Of a stretch of DNA of 25,687 nucleotides, positions 24,074-25,687 are shown piece by piece. The stretch is from an uncultured Victivallales bacterium (GTDB lineage: Bacteria > Verrucomicrobiota > Lentisphaeria > Victivallales > UBA1829). The DNA lies in the NCBI GenBank assembly GCA_934661375.1, contig CAKUJH010000043.1:1-25687 (forward strand), written 5' to 3'. Each line of letters opens with the position of its first letter. Position 1 is the first letter of the stretch. The notes below the pieces were generated by a model. It was not told the origin of the DNA. It was given only the letters and a program-made list of their open reading frames with translations, and searched no databases. A program made the translations under genes and the position numbers.

Positions 24074-25128
24074 AGAAATTACTGAATGTTCTGTATGTAT
24101 CGACCCAGGGAGCGTACCTTTCTCTGGAAGGGGAAACGGTGCTGATCAGTGTCAAATCTGAAAAGAAGGGACAGCTGCCGCTGTTGAATCTGCAGGGAAT
24201 CATCTGTTTCGGCAATGTGCTGTGTTCACCGTTTTTGCTGGGGGCTTGTGCCGAACGCGGCATAGCCGTGTCGTTTTTGTCGGCGAACGGACGTTTTCTG
24301 GCACGGATCCAGGGCGGAGTCTGCGGTAATGTGCTGTTGCGGCGGGCGCAGATGCTGTCAATGGAAAACCCGGAAAAGCGGACGCATCTGGCGCAGATGT
24401 TTCTGATGGCGAAGATATTGAATTCCCGGACGATTCTTCAGCGGTTTCTGCGGGATCACGGGGATAAACTGTCTGCGGCAGAGCAGACGGGTTTTCAGAA
24501 TGCGGTTTCGGTGATGAAGCAGCACACGGAAAAACTGATGGTCGGAAGGAAGAACGGCTGTATCCGGGAAAATGATGAACTGATGGGGATGGAAGGGGCG
24601 GTTGCCAATTTGTATTTCGGCTGTTTCCCTGCATTCATTGTCAAACAGAAAGCGGCGTTTCCCTTCACGGGACGGACCCGGCGTCCGCCCTTGGACCGGG
24701 TGAATGCCATGCTGTCGTTTGCCTATACTTTGCTGGCGCATGATTGTGCGGCGGCGTTGGAATCGGTGGGGTTGGATCCGGCAGTTGGTTTTTTCCATGC
24801 TTTGCGGCCGGGGCGAGCCTCTTTTGCGCTGGATCTGATGGAGGAGTTTCGGGCGTGCCTTGCAGATCGCCTGGTGTTGTCGCTGATCAATCGGAATCAG
24901 GTGTCGGCGGCGGACTTCAAAGTTACGGAGACCGGAGCGGTGCGGATGAATGAAAAATCTCGGAAGACTCTGATTGGCGAATGGCAGGAACGCAAACAGG
25001 ATGAAATCATGCATCCGTATCTGAATGAAAAGGTGAAACTGGGGATGCTGCCGTACGTGCAGTCTTTGCTGCTGGCAAGATTTCTGCGTGGAGACATGGC
25101 GGAGTATCCACCGTATTTTTACCGTTGA
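24070..25128 (+). CDS. cas1: Cas1 integrase (type I-C)
   Basis: Metal-dependent integrase inserting new spacers at the leader-repeat junction. The start is ATG 24070, in an ATGA overlap with cas4, giving 352 aa beginning MKKLLNVLYVSTQG. Catalytic residues fit the family: E165 (GMEGAVANLYF), H233 (FFHALRPGR) and D245/E248 (LDLMEEF). Length and the sequence RPPLDRVNAMLSFAYTLL are typical of subtype I-C Cas1. The open frame extends upstream into cas4, but that part lacks homology. Confidence 0.96.
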   Translation: MKKLLNVLYVSTQGAYLSLEGETVLISVKSEKKGQLPLLNLQGIICFGNVLCSPFLLGACAERGIAVSFLSANGRFLARIQGGVCGNVLLRRAQMLSMENPEKRTHLAQMFLMAKILNSRTILQRFLRDHGDKLSAAEQTGFQNAVSVMKQHTEKLMVGRKNGCIRENDELMGMEGAVANLYFGCFPAFIVKQKAAFPFTGRTRRPPLDRVNAMLSFAYTLLAHDCAAALESVGLDPAVGFFHALRPGRASFALDLMEEFRACLADRLVLSLINRNQVSAADFKVTETGAVRMNEKSRKTLIGEWQERKQDEIMHPYLNEKVKLGMLPYVQSLLLARFLRGDMAEYPPYFYR

Positions 25129-25145
25129 GGAGAGGGAGACGAGCG

Positions 25146-25439
25146 ATGCTGATTGTTGTAAGTTACGATGTCAGAACGGAATCCGAAGGCGGCAAAAAGC
25201 GCTTGAGACGTGTTGCCAAACGTTGTGTAAGCTGTGGACAGCGCGTCCAGTTTTCGGTGTTTGAGTGTCAGCTGGATTCGACGCAGTTTCTGCAATTCAA
25301 GGCGTCACTGCTGAAAGAGATAGATCTGGAGCAGGACAGCATTCGTTTTTATTTGCTGGGGAATCATTATGAATCCAGAATTGAACATTTCGGCATCAAA
25401 ACAGTGAAAGATCTTCAGAAAGATACATTAATTCTCTGA
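25146..25439 (+). CDS. cas2: Cas2 (type I-C)
   Basis: Small ferredoxin-fold dimer that bridges two Cas1 dimers in the integration complex; 97 aa from ATG 25146, 7 nt after GAGGGAG. MLIVVSYDVRTES carries the conserved D8, and KRLRRVAKRC..GQRVQFSVFEC is the typical I-C Cas2 core. The 17-nt gap after cas1 holds a purine-rich binding site. An in-frame TTG at 25125 would overlap cas1 and is unlikely. It is the last cas gene; the CRISPR leader follows at once. Confidence 0.96.
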   Translation: MLIVVSYDVRTESEGGKKRLRRVAKRCVSCGQRVQFSVFECQLDSTQFLQFKASLLKEIDLEQDSIRFYLLGNHYESRIEHFGIKTVKDLQKDTLIL

Positions 25440-25505
25440 ATGGGAGTATTGAAAAAAATACCGCGAACTGCAAGGTGAATGGAATTCAAGTGAAAGGTTC
25501 GCGCA

Positions 25506-25633
25506 TAATATAACCTGCTTATGTCAATGAATTTATATATTTCTTATTCCGGAAGGAAATGCTCCTTGACAAATAAAGAGGTCGAATCGCGAGAAAAAAA
25601 CATTTGCATTTTTATATGCAGCGGGTTATATTA
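25506..25633. repeat. Imperfect 14-bp inverted repeat spanning the leader
   Basis: TAATATAACCTGCT (25506-25519) is the reverse complement of AGCGGGTTATATTA (25620-25633) except for one position that becomes a G-U pair in RNA. The arms are separated by 100 nt, and the right arm covers the predicted -10 box. Confidence 0.85.
25604..25632 (+). promoter_or_regulatory. CRISPR array promoter
   Basis: TTGCAT (25604-25609) and TATATT (25627-25632) with an ideal 17-nt spacer. The predicted start is at about 25639-25640, the first bases of repeat 1. Confidence 0.65.
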
Positions 25634-25638
25634 AGAGC

Positions 25639-25687
25639 GTTGGGCTCCTCGCGAGCCCAAGTATTGAAACGCCGAGCGGCTCCGGGT
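25639..25687 (+). CRISPR. Start of type I-C CRISPR array: repeat 1 and partial spacer 1
   Basis: One 32-nt repeat (25639-25670) is visible, then 17 nt of the first spacer up to the window end. The repeat has a perfect 8-bp stem TTGGGCTC (25640-25647) / GAGCCCAA (25653-25660), a 5-nt loop, and the type I-C tail ATTGAAAC. Cutting at the 3' base of the stem would leave an 11-nt handle AGTATTGAAAC. Repetition itself cannot be seen within the window; the call rests on the structure, the tail and the position just after cas2 and the leader. Confidence 0.88.

Larger units (their letters stand above)
25440..25638 (+). promoter_or_regulatory. CRISPR leader
   Basis: A/T-rich 199-nt non-coding sequence between cas2 and the first repeat. 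It contains a 7-bp inverted repeat CGCGAAC/GTTCGCG (25462-25468 and 25497-25503), a palindrome TTCCGGAA (25547-25554), a 14-bp imperfect inverted repeat (25506-25519 and 25620-25633) and a promoter directly before the repeat. No gene is supported here. Confidence 0.85.

Noticed and set aside
25446..25461. Small hairpin GTATT/AATAC after cas2 as a terminator
   Set aside because: Only a 5-bp A/T-rich stem with no following T-run, so termination is not expected.
17411..25687. Idea that the cas locus is a new CRISPR subtype
   Set aside because: Gene content, order, protein motifs and repeat tail all match ordinary subtype I-C; only details (cas8c repeats, leader) stand out.

Overview
The window is typical bacterial chromosome. 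It is densely packed, with mostly short gaps or overlaps between genes, moderately high G+C in the genes and two clearly A/T-rich intergenic stretches (about 17.1-17.4 kb and 25.44-25.64 kb). The truncated first gene encodes a pseudopilin-like protein with the H-X9-DG processing-associated motif. Large families of such proteins are characteristic of Lentisphaerota/Planctomycetota-type (PVC) bacteria, and the overall style suggests a gut or anaerobic Lentisphaerota such as a Victivallis relative. That placement is inference, not proof.

Layout. (1) 1-850: 3' part of the pseudopilin-like gene and a clear rho-independent terminator. (2) 850-1217: a non-coding stretch with a weak promoter candidate. 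(3) 1218-13247, + strand: a long run of tightly spaced genes. These are rimO (S12 methylthiotransferase), pgsA (phosphatidylglycerophosphate synthase), hflX (ribosome-associated GTPase), a 1172-residue exported coiled-coil/TPR protein, ybaB, recR, aguB and aguA (agmatine to putrescine), and a three-gene polar amino-acid ABC transporter. (4) 13281-15854, - strand: rnc, an iron-type alcohol dehydrogenase and an acyl-ACP thioesterase, overlapping or nearly so. (5) 15980-17086, - strand: an isopropylmalate-dehydrogenase-family enzyme with its own promoter and terminator. (6) 17411-25439, + strand: a complete type I-C CRISPR-Cas operon in canonical order cas3-cas5c-cas8c(-internal cas11c)-cas7c-cas4-cas1-cas2. 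(7) 25440-25687: the CRISPR leader, the first 32-nt repeat and the beginning of spacer 1; the rest of the array lies beyond the window.

How it works together. In the CRISPR locus, Cas5c should cut the array transcript at the base of the 8-bp repeat stem, leaving an AGTATTGAAAC 5' handle. Cas5c, Cas8c, Cas11c and multiple Cas7c form the surveillance complex, Cas3 degrades the target, and Cas4-Cas1-Cas2 add spacers. All catalytic motifs I could check are intact, so the system looks functional. The unusual parts are a three-copy 27-bp in-frame tandem repeat inside cas8c, a well-placed internal ribosome-binding site producing Cas11c, and a leader whose best promoter ends exactly at repeat 1 and whose -10 region is one arm of a 14-bp imperfect inverted repeat.

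I found no evidence for a wholly new system. The strongest candidates for new biology are the cas8c repeat expansion, the leader architecture, and the giant coiled-coil protein encoded where dnaX often precedes ybaB-recR.
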